A DNA stretch of 34,772 bases from Microcaldota archaeon (GTDB lineage Archaea > Micrarchaeota > Micrarchaeia > Micrarchaeales > Micrarchaeaceae): positions 1 through 34,772 of the forward strand of contig JAJYIZ010000008.1 in NCBI GenBank assembly GCA_021789815.1, given 5' to 3'. Both the position numbers and the translations under genes were made by a program. Below the pieces are notes generated by a model. That model did not search any database and was not told where the DNA came from. It was given only the letters and a program-made list of their open reading frames with translations. Below are positions 23,441-31,727 of this stretch, one piece after another. Positions within the stretch are counted from its first letter, which is position 1; every line of letters starts with the position of its first letter.

Positions 23441-25408
23441 TCACTTGAGCCTTATCGTATCGAGGTTCATCGGTGCCCTTGCATCGACGTGCATCATCCT
23501 TCCTATGGTCCTTGCAAGATCCTCGCACTTCTGCTCCTCCCCATGCATAGTGAATACCGTCTTTGGCTTTGGCCTTATGTTCTCTGCGAAGCTGACAAGC
23601 TGCCTTCTGTCGCTGTGGCCGGAGAATCCTTCGACAGTGTGCACCCCAAGGTTGACCTTAGTTGGCACGAGTTTTCCGTCTTGGTCAGGCAGGACAACCT
23701 CTCTCAGGCCGTTCTGCAGACGTCTTCCTAATGAATTAGCGCTATTGTAACCTACGAATATAACTGCATTCTTTGGATCGTCTGCAAGCATTCTGAAGTA
23801 ATCCACGCTTGCCCCTCCATTGAGCATTCCTCCGCTTGCCACAACTATAGATGGACCCTTCTCCATGAGCTCTGCCCTTTCTCCCTTTATCACTTCAAAT
23901 ATCTCGCTCTCGAATGGTGACCTGTTATTGAGTATCCTGTTCCTGAGGCTCTCCTTCAGGTATTCCGGATAAGCAGTATGGATTGCGCTAGCCTCCAGTA
24001 TCATGCCGTCAAGGAATACAGGTACATCAAGCTTGTACGGGCCTTCGTTCGCAAGGTAGCTCTCCAAGACAAGCTGGATTTCCTGTGCTCTTCCCACTGC
24101 GAATACCGGTATGAGTACCTTGCCCCCGTTCTGTATTGTCCTCTTTATTGTCTCCATGAGCTGCCTTTCTGAGTCGTGCCTGTTCGGGTTGATATCCTGG
24201 CTTCCGCCATAGGTGCTCTCTGTGAATAGAGAATCCACCCTTGGATATCTCACGTTTGCAGAATCGAATAGTCTTGTAAATCCGTACTTCATGTCACCAG
24301 TATGCACAAGGTTGTACATTCCTTCACCTACGTGAAGGTGCACGGTTCCGCTGCCGAGTATGTGGCCAGCGTTATGATACGTGAGCTTTATCTCATCTGT
24401 TATGTTCGTTACCTCTGTGTACTCCCTTGTTATCGTATGCATCAGCATCTTTCGCACATCTTTCTCCTCATACAATGGAGTTCCTCCGCTCCTTATGACA
24501 AGTCTTACATAATCCTTTAGCAGCAGGGCTGCGAGATCCCTTGTTGGGGGTGTGCAATATACTGGTCCATCATACCCGTACTTGAAAAGATACGGGATGA
24601 AGCCCATGTGGTCCATGTGCGAGTGAGTGATTATCACTGCATTGAGCTCGTTTATCGAAAGGTTTGCGCTGTCTAGGTACGGGAAGGCCTTGTTCTGGTC
24701 AGAGTTCGTGTTTGCGTCAACTCCCCGTATGGCGGGCTCTGGGCTCAGTCCGCAGTCTATTATTATCTTTGAGTTCGGCGTCTCGAGCAGCAGGCTGCTC
24801 CTGCCGACCTCTCTGAATCCTCCAAGAGCTGTGGCCTTGAGCCATTCGCTCTTCGCTATCACTTTGTTGATGTCTTTGCCGACGTTTGTGAGGAACTTCT
24901 TCCTGAAGTCCTCTTCATTGAACATGAGCTGCCTTACTCCAGATATCGTGTCGCTGTTCATCGTAGGTGTTCTCAAAACCTTGGGGCACCATCCTGTCTG
25001 GATCGATATGCTCTTTAACGTTGATCCACCCTTGCCTATCACAAGGCCGGGCTTGAGCGCCTCTATGTACACTTCAGAGAACCTCGGCATGAACCTTATG
25101 TTCGATACGACTGCCTCTGGAGGAATGAGCGATTTTATTGTCTCCTTAGCCTTCTCTGGGTCCATCAGGTGCGATTCATCGCTTCGTATGACCAGCTTCT
25201 TCTTTATCGATGATGCTATTCCTCTGACAATCGCATCGTCCTGGTATACCGCCTTCGCGTTCTTGAGATATATTACGATGTCAGGTCCTTCGAACTCTGC
25301 TTTTACAAACTCGGCTTCGCTAGGCAGCATCTCTTTAATCTTGTCAAAGAGCTGGTCTAGCTGCTCCTTTGACCTTTCCTTAGCCTCTTTTTCGTCCAAA
25401 AAATTCAC
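23441..25408 (-). CDS. fttA: FttA/aCPSF1 transcription-termination endoribonuclease (KH, MBL, beta-CASP)
   Basis: 655 aa, normal for archaeal aCPSF1. N-terminal KH-like domains (about 1-145) carry the GxxG motif IGKGGST (124-130). The metallo-beta-lactamase domain follows with HSHMDH (262-267) and later AGHILGSGTVHLH. The beta-CASP domain includes VPVFLDGM and ASGGMLNGG, and the C-terminal motif VEGFSGHSDR provides further metal His. It cleaves nascent transcripts and drives factor-dependent termination in archaea. Start is GTG at 25408. It lies 44 nt downstream of the proteasome beta gene on the same strand and is probably co-transcribed with it. Confidence 0.96.
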   Translation of the reverse strand: MNFLDEKEAKERSKEQLDQLFDKIKEMLPSEAEFVKAEFEGPDIVIYLKNAKAVYQDDAIVRGIASSIKKKLVIRSDESHLMDPEKAKETIKSLIPPEAVVSNIRFMPRFSEVYIEALKPGLVIGKGGSTLKSISIQTGWCPKVLRTPTMNSDTISGVRQLMFNEEDFRKKFLTNVGKDINKVIAKSEWLKATALGGFREVGRSSLLLETPNSKIIIDCGLSPEPAIRGVDANTNSDQNKAFPYLDSANLSINELNAVIITHSHMDHMGFIPYLFKYGYDGPVYCTPPTRDLAALLLKDYVRLVIRSGGTPLYEEKDVRKMLMHTITREYTEVTNITDEIKLTYHNAGHILGSGTVHLHVGEGMYNLVHTGDMKYGFTRLFDSANVRYPRVDSLFTESTYGGSQDINPNRHDSERQLMETIKRTIQNGGKVLIPVFAVGRAQEIQLVLESYLANEGPYKLDVPVFLDGMILEASAIHTAYPEYLKESLRNRILNNRSPFESEIFEVIKGERAELMEKGPSIVVASGGMLNGGASVDYFRMLADDPKNAVIFVGYNSANSLGRRLQNGLREVVLPDQDGKLVPTKVNLGVHTVEGFSGHSDRRQLVSFAENIRPKPKTVFTMHGEEQKCEDLARTIGRMMHVDARAPMNLDTIRLK

Positions 25409-25452
25409 TGGTAGAACTTAGCCTTATGCATTTCAACGGCCGGTTGGTCCAA

Positions 25453-26088
25453 TTATTTGCCGGCGGTCATCTTTTCGAGGTCCTTGCTCGTATACTCCGA
25501 GTATCCGGACTTCGTTATTGCTGCAACGATAATTCCGTCGCCGGATGCCGAGTCCCTCCTCATTGCTATCCCGAGGGCCTTCGCCACCATCTTTACCGCT
25601 TCTTTAGTCGTCAGTCCTTTCTTGTAAGCGTCCTCTATGTAACCTAGCGCGGATTCAGATCCGCTGCCAACCGAGGTGAACCTTGATTCCTCTGTAACCC
25701 CTCCCATGTAGTCAAGGGAGTAGAGCTGCGGGTCTTCGCCGTCCAACCCTCCTATTATGTTCCACGAAAAGTAGGGAACCATCTTGTTCTGCTGGAATAT
25801 TATCGAAAGAAGCGATGCCGCTGACTTTGGTGAAAGTGGCCTGCCCTCATTCATCTTGTAGAGCTCGTTCTGCGCCTTGATTATCCTTATTATCTCTTGC
25901 GCGTCTCCCACTCCCCCAGCAATCGTCATGCCCAGATTATTATCAATCTTGAAGACCTTGCGCGTCTCAGAGTTAGCGATTATGTTGCCGGCCGTGGCGC
26001 GCATGTCGCCTCCGATCACAATCCCGTCGCTGCAGACAACTCCTATTGTAGTTGTACCTTTCAGATACTTGATATATTCCGGTTTCAT
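25453..26088 (-). CDS. psmB: Proteasome subunit beta
   Basis: Proteolytic subunit of the archaeal 20S proteasome. 211 aa with an 11-residue propeptide MKPEYIKYLKG, which autocleaves to expose Thr12 (TTTIG). Counting from that Thr, D17 and K33 are in place (IGGDMRATAG and ETRKVF), as is the GSGSE serine region. TATA box TTTTATATTC lies about 26 nt before the ATG, implying a leaderless message. Confidence 0.97.
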   Translation of the reverse strand: MKPEYIKYLKGTTTIGVVCSDGIVIGGDMRATAGNIIANSETRKVFKIDNNLGMTIAGGVGDAQEIIRIIKAQNELYKMNEGRPLSPKSAASLLSIIFQQNKMVPYFSWNIIGGLDGEDPQLYSLDYMGGVTEESRFTSVGSGSESALGYIEDAYKKGLTTKEAVKMVAKALGIAMRRDSASGDGIIVAAITKSGYSEYTSKDLEKMTAGK

Positions 26089-26211
26089 CGCTTATACCCC
26101 AGAAATGACGAATATAAAACACGCTTAAGCAAAAGTTTGCTTAAACCCCTCGCCTGATATCTATCAAACAATTAAGTATATAAGGCTATCTATAATCGTC
26201 GATTGTTTTTT

Positions 26212-26260
26212 GATTTTCAAAGTGGCGTGGAAAATCCTAAGCAGTGGGTGGACAACTGTC
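26212..26260. other. Small spacer with two inverted repeats downstream of the TRAM gene
   Basis: Between psmB and the TRAM gene: a stem GATTTTC/GAAAATC with an 11-nt loop, followed by AGCAG/CTGCT around a 16-nt loop. On the plus strand a TATA-like AGTATATAAGG lies upstream at about 26174-26184, so a short RNA is possible. On the minus strand these would be the 3' end of the TRAM message. No T-tract follows on that side. Confidence 0.3.
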
Positions 26261-26263
26261 TGC

Positions 26264-26512
26264 TCAGAACTCCAGCTGGCTTCCGTTGCCTATCAGCTCT
26301 CGTATAGCGCCGCTCACTTCGGCGTATGCGAAGGTTCTGTAGACCTTTGTCACCTTTACCCTATAGTTGTTGCCTATGCGCGTCTTTGCGTTGTTAACAA
26401 AGACAACTAGGTTGCCAATCCTCCCTATTCCTTCCCCTCTGGCACCCTTCGCGTTCACGCGCAGGTCATACACCTCTCCTTCTTCCACCGGTCCTATTCC
26501 TATTTCGTCCAT
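26264..26512 (-). CDS. TRAM-domain RNA-binding protein
   Basis: 82 aa, a single TRAM (OB-fold-like) domain: VEEGEVYDLRVNAKGARGEG, GIGRIGNLVVFVNNA, then GNNYRVKVTKVYRTFAYAEV. Stand-alone TRAM proteins are common in archaea and act as RNA chaperones, cold-shock-protein-like. It has a 242-bp upstream region after TFB that holds a candidate structured element, and a TATA-like GCTTTAAAAAC near 26613 that would give a leader of about 75 nt. Confidence 0.93.
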   Translation of the reverse strand: MDEIGIGPVEEGEVYDLRVNAKGARGEGIGRIGNLVVFVNNAKTRIGNNYRVKVTKVYRTFAYAEVSGAIRELIGNGSQLEF

Positions 26513-26628
26513 CCTCTACACCCTAGCATGATCTGTCAAGCAATGCGGCCCCCTGTTGCAAATATCAGCCGCCCTTTTCTCCCATCTGATAAGATAACCG
26601 CAGGAGAGTTTTTAAAGCTGTCCTGTAG

Positions 26629-26683
26629 TTTCGGTGAAATTTCCACAGATGTCGTAGGTCACCGAAAAGGTTTGCGCTACGAC
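26629..26683. ncRNA. Candidate structured RNA with H-type pseudoknot topology
   Basis: Stem 1 is TTTCGGTGA (26629-26637) with TCACCGAAA (26659-26667), 9 perfect pairs. Stem 2 is GTCGTAG (26651-26657), inside the loop of stem 1, with CTACGAC (26677-26683), 7 perfect pairs. That interleaved order is an H-type pseudoknot. The strand is unknown because both strands fold. On the minus strand it lies between the TFB terminator and the TRAM gene. No convincing promoter is placed to include both stems. Confidence 0.35.
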
Positions 26684-26712
26684 GACAAAAAGAGAGTGTT
26701 TCCTCTGCATGC

Positions 26713-26752
26713 AAAAAAGAAAAATTTCTGCAAGAAAAATAATTTGCAGAAA
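26713..26752 (-). terminator. Hairpin plus T-tract terminator after TFB
   Basis: Immediately after the TFB stop a 9-bp perfect stem TTTCTGCAA/TTGCAGAAA (26725-26733 and 26744-26752) is followed, on the minus strand, by TTTTTCTTTTTT. T-tracts suffice for archaeal termination; the stem makes the site stronger. Confidence 0.6.
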
Positions 26753-26754
26753 AA

Positions 26755-27879
26755 TTAAAGGTTCACATCAATGTTCAGCTGGTCCTTTAGTTCCCTGTAC
26801 CTGTTCCTGATTGTGACCTCTGTCACGCCAGCCACATCTGCTACCTCCTTTTGAGTTCTCCTCTCTCCGCAGAGCGCTCCTGCTATGTAAACTGCAGCTG
26901 CGCTCACCCCTGTTGGGCTTCTTCCTGACACGAGACCCTTTCTCATTGCCTGCCTTAGCAAGTCAACGGATTTCTCCTGAGCCTCTCCGCTCAGTTTCAG
27001 AGAATTCACATATCTTGGAACATAGCTTATAGGATCCGTAAGCGGGATCTTTAGGCCCAATTCATGGGATATGACCCTGTATGCACGGCCTATCTCCTTC
27101 TTTGGCAGACCAGATATGCTTGATATCTCATCGAGTGTCCTTGGCATTCCTGCGCTCCTGCACGCTGCGTAGATGACTGCCTGGACCACTGTCTCTATTG
27201 GTCTTCCTCTGATCATGTTGCTCTGCACGCACTTCCTGTAAAGAAGTGCAGCGTTCTCACGGATATTGTCTGGCAATCCTAAATAGCTTGATACTCTGTT
27301 GAGCTCTGGCAGCGCTATCAGGTAGTTTCTCTCGCTTGAGCTAGATATGCTGGCGCGCTTGTGCCACTTTCTCATCCTATAGAGCTGAGCCTGCCTCTTT
27401 GAGGGAATTCTCACGCCTCTTATGTCCTTGTTGTAGAGGTCTATCTCTGTGACAAGTCCTCTGTTTGGCTTTGTGTACTTGATCGGTGCACCTGTCCTTG
27501 CACGCGCGTTCCTTTGGTCAGCGTCGAATGCCCTCCATTCTGGTCCTGTATCCGTTGCATTCTCTTCTATAACGAGCCCGCAGTTGTTGCAGACACGTTC
27601 ACCTCTTTCGCTGTCGAATATTATGTCAATAGATCCGCAGCTCGGGCACCTTCTCTGCACTTCCTGCTCAACAGGCTCTCCACCAGGCATTCCTGGCAGC
27701 TGCGGCCCTGGAAGATAAGCGCTCTCGCTGAACTTGCTTCTTGGCCTTCCCCTGCGCCTCTTCAGAGAGCTATCCTCTATGCTGAGCTTATTATCGTTAA
27801 CCACGATCCTTCTCGTCTCTGGGGCGTGGGTCTCCTTCTTAGATGCCTTACTCTTTGTTGCCTTTTTCGTCTTAGCCAT
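26755..27879 (-). CDS. tfb: Transcription initiation factor TFB with AT-hook-like N-terminal extension
   Basis: 374 aa, longer than the usual 300. It recruits RNA polymerase to TBP-bound promoters and reads the BRE. Zinc ribbon CPSCGSIDII...CNNCG uses C78, C81, C97 and C100. A B-finger/linker region follows (TGPEWRAFDADQRNARAR), then two cyclin-fold repeats, with HTH DVAGVTEVTIRNRYRELK near the C-terminus for BRE contact. The extra N-terminal 75 residues are Lys-rich and contain RRRGRPR, an AT-hook core. Start: GTG at 27888 belongs to the GGTGA Shine-Dalgarno, so the ATG at 27879 is used. Confidence 0.96.
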   Translation of the reverse strand: MAKTKKATKSKASKKETHAPETRRIVVNDNKLSIEDSSLKRRRGRPRSKFSESAYLPGPQLPGMPGGEPVEQEVQRRCPSCGSIDIIFDSERGERVCNNCGLVIEENATDTGPEWRAFDADQRNARARTGAPIKYTKPNRGLVTEIDLYNKDIRGVRIPSKRQAQLYRMRKWHKRASISSSSERNYLIALPELNRVSSYLGLPDNIRENAALLYRKCVQSNMIRGRPIETVVQAVIYAACRSAGMPRTLDEISSISGLPKKEIGRAYRVISHELGLKIPLTDPISYVPRYVNSLKLSGEAQEKSVDLLRQAMRKGLVSGRSPTGVSAAAVYIAGALCGERRTQKEVADVAGVTEVTIRNRYRELKDQLNIDVNL

Positions 27880-28095
27880 TGGTTTCACCGATTCGATACT
27901 TTTGTGGTTTGCTGTAACAGGAACTTTTTTAAAGTTATCTAAAATTAGCTACTATTATTTGGTAGGCATAGATATATAAATCTTTCGGTAGTTTTACGTC
28001 GTTAGTTCGTTTTTTTTGAGGCACGCCAAATCGCTTAGTTAGCCTGCAGGGAAGGAATAAGAAGCTTAGGGCACCAAAGTCCTGCGAGTGCTGAT
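27880..28095. other. Divergent spacer between TFB and the 116-aa gene
   Basis: On the minus strand ACTTTAAAAAAG near 27932 is the likely TFB box. On the plus strand GATATATAAATC (27971-27982) is a strong TATA box, but it lies about 119 nt before the next ATG. An 8-T run at 28010-28017 falls between, so transcription may give a long leader or a very short RNA. Confidence 0.4.
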
Positions 28096-28446
28096 ATGTC
28101 AAACGACACGACCGTCAGAAGGGTTTTTGTACAGTATTCGGTTACCGCGCCGCCAGATGTTGGAATCGCTTTCTCGAGGGCTGTCGACAGGATACTTCGC
28201 GATTCAGATACAGGAATGGCTATGGCAGATCCACCGGATCGCTCCATCCACGTGCACACTACATTAGGGGATCGTGGGTTGTATGGTGTGCTCAGGAAGG
28301 CCGTGGACACTGTGCCTGCGGAAATGCGCTCCGCAGCAAGGGGTTTAACCGTCGGTTATAGGCTAGTGCAGCCCAACGAGGGCGCCCTCCACTATCCAAA
28401 AGCAGGCCCATTCAGACTTCAGGACATAAGCACTTCCGGTCAATAA
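28096..28446 (+). CDS. Unknown small protein
   Basis: 116 aa. The N-terminal half (RRVFVQYSVTAPPDVGIAF, then SRAVDRILRDSDTG) and the middle (RSIHVHTTLGDRGLYGVLRK) look like an alpha/beta sandwich of ferredoxin type. No cysteines, no membrane segments. AGTGC sits 4 nt before the ATG. The nearest TATA box is about 119 nt upstream. I do not recognise a family. Confidence 0.65.
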   Translation: MSNDTTVRRVFVQYSVTAPPDVGIAFSRAVDRILRDSDTGMAMADPPDRSIHVHTTLGDRGLYGVLRKAVDTVPAEMRSAARGLTVGYRLVQPNEGALHYPKAGPFRLQDISTSGQ

Positions 28447-28499
28447 CCATATGCACAAGTTATTTAAGCGTTCTACATGTATATGCTCTAGGCGATACA

Positions 28500-28787
28500 A
28501 TGAAGATAAGCGAGATCTACAGCATGGACATATATGGCGACAACGGGCAGTACCTAGGAGAGGTTCGTGACGCTATTGTGGATTTGGAGAAGGGAGAGGT
28601 GAGCAGGCTTCTTATGCAGGAATGGAGGAACTCTGACAGAACAGAAGTAAGAAAGATACTCCAGCAGAAGAGCGTGCTCTTCAAGAACGTCAAGAACATA
28701 GGCGACGTTGTGCTAGTCTCTGGGGGAACAGCATCTCCAAAGCAGGAGAGCGCATCGAGCCCAGAAGTGATAGAGCTATCCAGATAA
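28500..28787 (+). CDS. PRC-barrel domain protein
   Basis: 95 aa. The PRC-barrel pattern is clear: MKISEIYSMDIYGDNGQYLG, then GEVRDAIVDLEKGEVSRLL and ending with a beta strand (NIGDVVLVSGG). A disordered Ser/Glu tail follows. Archaeal stand-alone PRC-barrel proteins are implicated in RNA metabolism and, for the CdpB family, in cell division; no specific role can be assigned. GGCGA lies 4 nt before the ATG, with a TATA-like TTATTTAAG about 40 nt upstream. Confidence 0.88.
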   Translation: MKISEIYSMDIYGDNGQYLGEVRDAIVDLEKGEVSRLLMQEWRNSDRTEVRKILQQKSVLFKNVKNIGDVVLVSGGTASPKQESASSPEVIELSR

Positions 28788-28844
28788 TCACGGCGCTCTA
28801 AGCAAACTATATATATGTGGTAGTGGTCACTCTCCTACGATTCT

Positions 28845-29426
28845 GTGCAAGCTGTTCAAAAAGATAAGGGCGTAGAGACGGAGGTCGCATGGATGATGAG
28901 GAGGGCCTCAAAGGAGAGGCAATCCCAGGAAGAGCGTATGGCCCTTGCTGTAAGAGACCTGCACATAGCTGCATACCTTTTGCCGGAAAGCCCGCTAAGG
29001 CACAGGCTCTTGCGCACAGCTAAGGTCGTAAACAGACCAGCCGGAAAGCATAAAAGAAGGCAGTCTATAGTCACGCTAAAGGATATGGCATACACAATTG
29101 CAGAAGGCCACGCGCTTCCAGAGAGCTGGCAGCCAGACCCCGAACTATTCCAGAGGATTTCAAGTGACCTGAATGCAATGTCTGGCGTAGAGAGGGAGAG
29201 GAGCGAAGACAAAAATCGCGGAAGGACCAAGCGCAGCAAAGAGGAGCACACCGCGATTGCAGACGGACTCGACAACATCTCAAAAGCATTTTCTCATATG
29301 GGCTTGGCAGGCCGACAATCTGAAGCTGCAACTAAATGGGCAACAAGCGCAATGAAGAAGTTGCCATCTCTGCCTTCTGTATGGCACGAGCACAGAGTAA
29401 ATAGAGAGAAAATAGAGCGAAAATAG
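28845..29426 (+). CDS. Unknown basic helical protein, paralogue-like to the next gene
   Basis: 193 aa, GTG start, Arg/Lys/Ser-rich and helical. Segments PLRHRLLRTAKVVNRPAG, RRQSIVTLKDMAYTIAEG and AIADGLDNISKAFSHMGLAG recur in weak form in the 204-aa gene that follows. TATA box ACTATATATATG (28806-28816) is 33 nt before the GTG, consistent with a leaderless message. No known domain or membrane segment. Confidence 0.65.
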   Translation: MQAVQKDKGVETEVAWMMRRASKERQSQEERMALAVRDLHIAAYLLPESPLRHRLLRTAKVVNRPAGKHKRRQSIVTLKDMAYTIAEGHALPESWQPDPELFQRISSDLNAMSGVERERSEDKNRGRTKRSKEEHTAIADGLDNISKAFSHMGLAGRQSEAATKWATSAMKKLPSLPSVWHEHRVNREKIERK

Positions 29427-29441
29427 AAGACGCGCGATAAT

Positions 29442-30056
29442 ATGCAACATAATATTTTGACTCCGTCGAATGATACCTCTCAAGATAAGGGGAACGGCAC
29501 ATACGCATCGGACTCAAGGGCATACAAGAGGGGTACAACGCAGGCAGAGGCAAAAGAAATGCTTGCGCTTTCAGAACGTATGCCAACCTCAGAGTTTCTT
29601 GGCACTCTTAGACACAAGATGCGTCATCTCCTACGCGCATTTTCAGCAACATCAGACCCCGTTGGAAGGAGTTGGTCCATAAGGGGCATGGCCACATTTC
29701 TGATGGAGAACCGCAGAGCCAAGGTCAGCGATGAGAGCGCTGAACTTCTTGAGAGCATGAGCAAGGGGTTCATGGTCATATCTGAGGCAGAGCTGGAGCT
29801 AAGCGTCGTCAATCACGGCATAAGAAGAACAGATGCACAGATTGCAAATCATACAAAAATTGCAAGGAGCACAGGAAAAATTTCATCTGCATTGCACCAG
29901 ATGGCCTTGGACCATGCTGTAACCGAAAGTGTTGTGGGGTTTGCAAGTGAGGCCGTCGAAATGGTTAGTGAAATAGGAAACACGCCAAGGCATAGGGTTA
30001 GAAAGCCCAAACAACCAACCACGGCGTTCAGGCACATTAGGCGCGATGTTACCTGA
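29442..30056 (+). CDS. Unknown helical protein, possible diverged paralogue of the upstream gene
   Basis: 204 aa with a disordered, polar N-terminus (first 30 residues Ser/Thr/Asp/Asn) and then helices containing RHKMRHLLRAFSATSDPVG, SWSIRGMATFLMENRR and ALHQMALDHAVTESV. The order basic helix, SI..MA helix, then long helices parallels the 193-aa protein 15 nt upstream, which suggests an old tandem duplication; similarity is too weak by eye to be sure. Ends basic (RKPKQPTTAFRHIRRDVT). Confidence 0.65.
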   Translation: MQHNILTPSNDTSQDKGNGTYASDSRAYKRGTTQAEAKEMLALSERMPTSEFLGTLRHKMRHLLRAFSATSDPVGRSWSIRGMATFLMENRRAKVSDESAELLESMSKGFMVISEAELELSVVNHGIRRTDAQIANHTKIARSTGKISSALHQMALDHAVTESVVGFASEAVEMVSEIGNTPRHRVRKPKQPTTAFRHIRRDVT

Positions 30057-30103
30057 CTCAAGAGGATTTTGAATAATAATTAAAAGGATGCGCCCGCATC
30101 AAT

Positions 30104-31462
30104 ATGGGGGTTAAATTGGATTTCTTAAAGGGCATACGTGAGGAGGACCCAGAGGTCTACAAGGGAATAATCGACGAGCTAGCAAGGCAGAGGGACGGCC
30201 TTGAGATGATTCCATCTGAGAACTTCACAAGCCCTGCTGTGCTGCAGGCTATGGGTTCTGTGCTTACAAACAAATACTCTGAGGGTTACCCCGGCAAGAG
30301 ATACTACGCTGGTAATCAGTTCGTAGATGTGGTAGAAAGAATCGCACAGGAGCGCGCAAAGAAGATTTTCGGAGTGCCGCATGCAAATGTCCAGCCGTAT
30401 TCAGGGTCACCGGCAAACCTTGCAGTGTACATGGCGCTCTGCCAACCTGGCGATGTAATAATGGGGCAGAACCTGCTTGATGGAGGTCATCTCACACACG
30501 GATGGAAGACCAGCGTAACCGGCCAGATATACAAAAGCGTGCCATACCACGTTAGGGCAGACGGTTACATGGACATAGATGAAGCAAAGAGGCTTGCAAA
30601 GGAGAACAAGCCAAAGCTCATATGGGTGGGTTCGTCTGCATACGCGAGGGAGTTTCCATTCGAAGAGTTCTCAAAGATAGCAGATGACTGCGGTGCTTAC
30701 CTTGCTGCAGACATATCGCACATTACTGGTCTCATAATAGCAGGAGCGCACAAGAGTCCGGTTGATTATGCACACGTAATCATGACAACTACCCACAAGA
30801 CGCTCAGAGGTCCACGGGGAGCGATATTGATGGTCACTGATAAAGGTCTAAAGAAGGACCCGGAGCTTGCAGAGAAGATTGACAAGACAATTTTCCCTGG
30901 CATGCAGGGAGGGCCGCACAACCACATCACAGCAGGTATAGCGGTTGCACTAAAGGAGGCTGCGACTCCGCAGTTCAAGGAGTACGGCCACCAAGTTGTT
31001 AAGAACTCGAGGGCACTAGCGGATGAACTGATGAAACGAGGCATAAAGCTAGTGACAAACGGCACAGATAATCACATGGTGCTACTGGACCTCACGAACT
31101 TCGGCAAGGGCACAGGCATATTCGTGCAGGATGCGCTCGACGAAGCAGGAATAACTGTCAACAAGAACACAATACCGAAGGACCCTGCATCGCCGTTCTA
31201 CCCAAGCGGAGTGCGCATGGGAACACCAGCGATAACAACAAGGGGAATGAAAGAGAAGGAGATGCGAGAGATAGCCGCACTCATAGCAGAGGTCATAGAC
31301 GCTGTAAAAGATTACCAGTTGCCGGAAGACAAGGAAGAACGACAGATATATCTGAAGAGCTTCAAGGAAGGGATAAAGACGAACGAGAGAATAAGGAACG
31401 TACGAGGAAAGGTGCTGGAAATCTGCAAGCGCTTCCCGCTTTACCCCAATCTCTCATTTTAA
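30104..31462 (+). CDS. glyA: Serine hydroxymethyltransferase
   Basis: PLP enzyme converting serine and a tetrahydropterin to glycine and the methylene form, supplying one-carbon units. 452 aa. Seen: MIPSENFTSPAVLQAMGS, NKYSEGYPGKRYYAGN, ANVQPYSGSPANLA, and the PLP-lysine motif TTTHKTLRGPRG with K232. Length is slightly above the bacterial norm (about 420), with a longer C-terminus. AATAATTAAAAGG, about 27 nt before the ATG, fits a leaderless start. Methylene-folate or pterin from this reaction would serve the ThyX-like enzyme further downstream (inference). Confidence 0.97.
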   Translation: MGVKLDFLKGIREEDPEVYKGIIDELARQRDGLEMIPSENFTSPAVLQAMGSVLTNKYSEGYPGKRYYAGNQFVDVVERIAQERAKKIFGVPHANVQPYSGSPANLAVYMALCQPGDVIMGQNLLDGGHLTHGWKTSVTGQIYKSVPYHVRADGYMDIDEAKRLAKENKPKLIWVGSSAYAREFPFEEFSKIADDCGAYLAADISHITGLIIAGAHKSPVDYAHVIMTTTHKTLRGPRGAILMVTDKGLKKDPELAEKIDKTIFPGMQGGPHNHITAGIAVALKEAATPQFKEYGHQVVKNSRALADELMKRGIKLVTNGTDNHMVLLDLTNFGKGTGIFVQDALDEAGITVNKNTIPKDPASPFYPSGVRMGTPAITTRGMKEKEMREIAALIAEVIDAVKDYQLPEDKEERQIYLKSFKEGIKTNERIRNVRGKVLEICKRFPLYPNLSF

Positions 31463-31487
31463 ATAAATGTTCTTCACTATCCTATCG

Positions 31488-31562
31488 GCTCCCTTCGTCT
31501 AGTCCGGCCAAGGACATAGGGCTTTCAACCCTAGAACCCGGGTTCAAATCCCGGGGGGAGCA
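31488..31562 (+). tRNA. tRNA-Glu (anticodon TTC)
   Basis: 75 nt. Acceptor GCTCCCT/GGGGAGC (last pair T-G), D stem GTCT/GGAC, anticodon stem TAGGG/CCCTA with loop CTTTCAA (anticodon TTC), T arm CCGGG-TTCAAAT-CCCGG, discriminator A, no encoded CCA. All stems pair well. A T-arm-like string recurs about 84 nt downstream. Confidence 0.96.
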
Positions 31563-31622
31563 TTGACATATAAGTTCTTTTAAGAGCAATTTTCCACATC
31601 AAAAAAATTTAAGCGGAAAACA

Positions 31623-31727
31623 CGGGTTCAAATCCCAAGGAGGGATTTGAAAGTGTCTATATAGACCAGCTTTGCACTTTTGAGCCAAAAGATAAATTAA
31701 AAATGCAAGATAGATATTAAAAGTGCA
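31623..31727. repeat. Dyad-rich spacer with a tRNA T-arm-like hairpin
   Basis: Three inverted repeats in about 100 bp. TTCAAATCCC/GGGATTTGAA is a perfect 10-bp stem with loop AAGGA (31627-31651). GTCTATATAGAC is a perfect 12-bp palindrome (31655-31666). TGCACTTTT/AAAAGTGCA is a 9-bp pair (31673-31681 and 31719-31727). The first dyad includes CGGGTTCAAATCCC (31623-31636), identical to tRNA-Glu 31539-31552. No protein frame is convincing here. Confidence 0.55.

Noticed and set aside
24627-25421. Plus-strand frame of 264 codons opposite fttA
   Set aside because: Antisense shadow of the KH/MBL region of FttA, with no start signals and no family motif.
26528-26758. Plus-strand 76-codon frame between TRAM and TFB genes
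   Set aside because: It crosses the pseudoknot-like element and TFB terminator, ends in a Lys-rich run from the T-tract complement and has no RBS; better explained by RNA structure.
31623-31651. A second tRNA or tRNA pseudogene behind tRNA-Glu
   Set aside because: Only a T-arm-like string is present; no acceptor, D or anticodon arm can be found around it.
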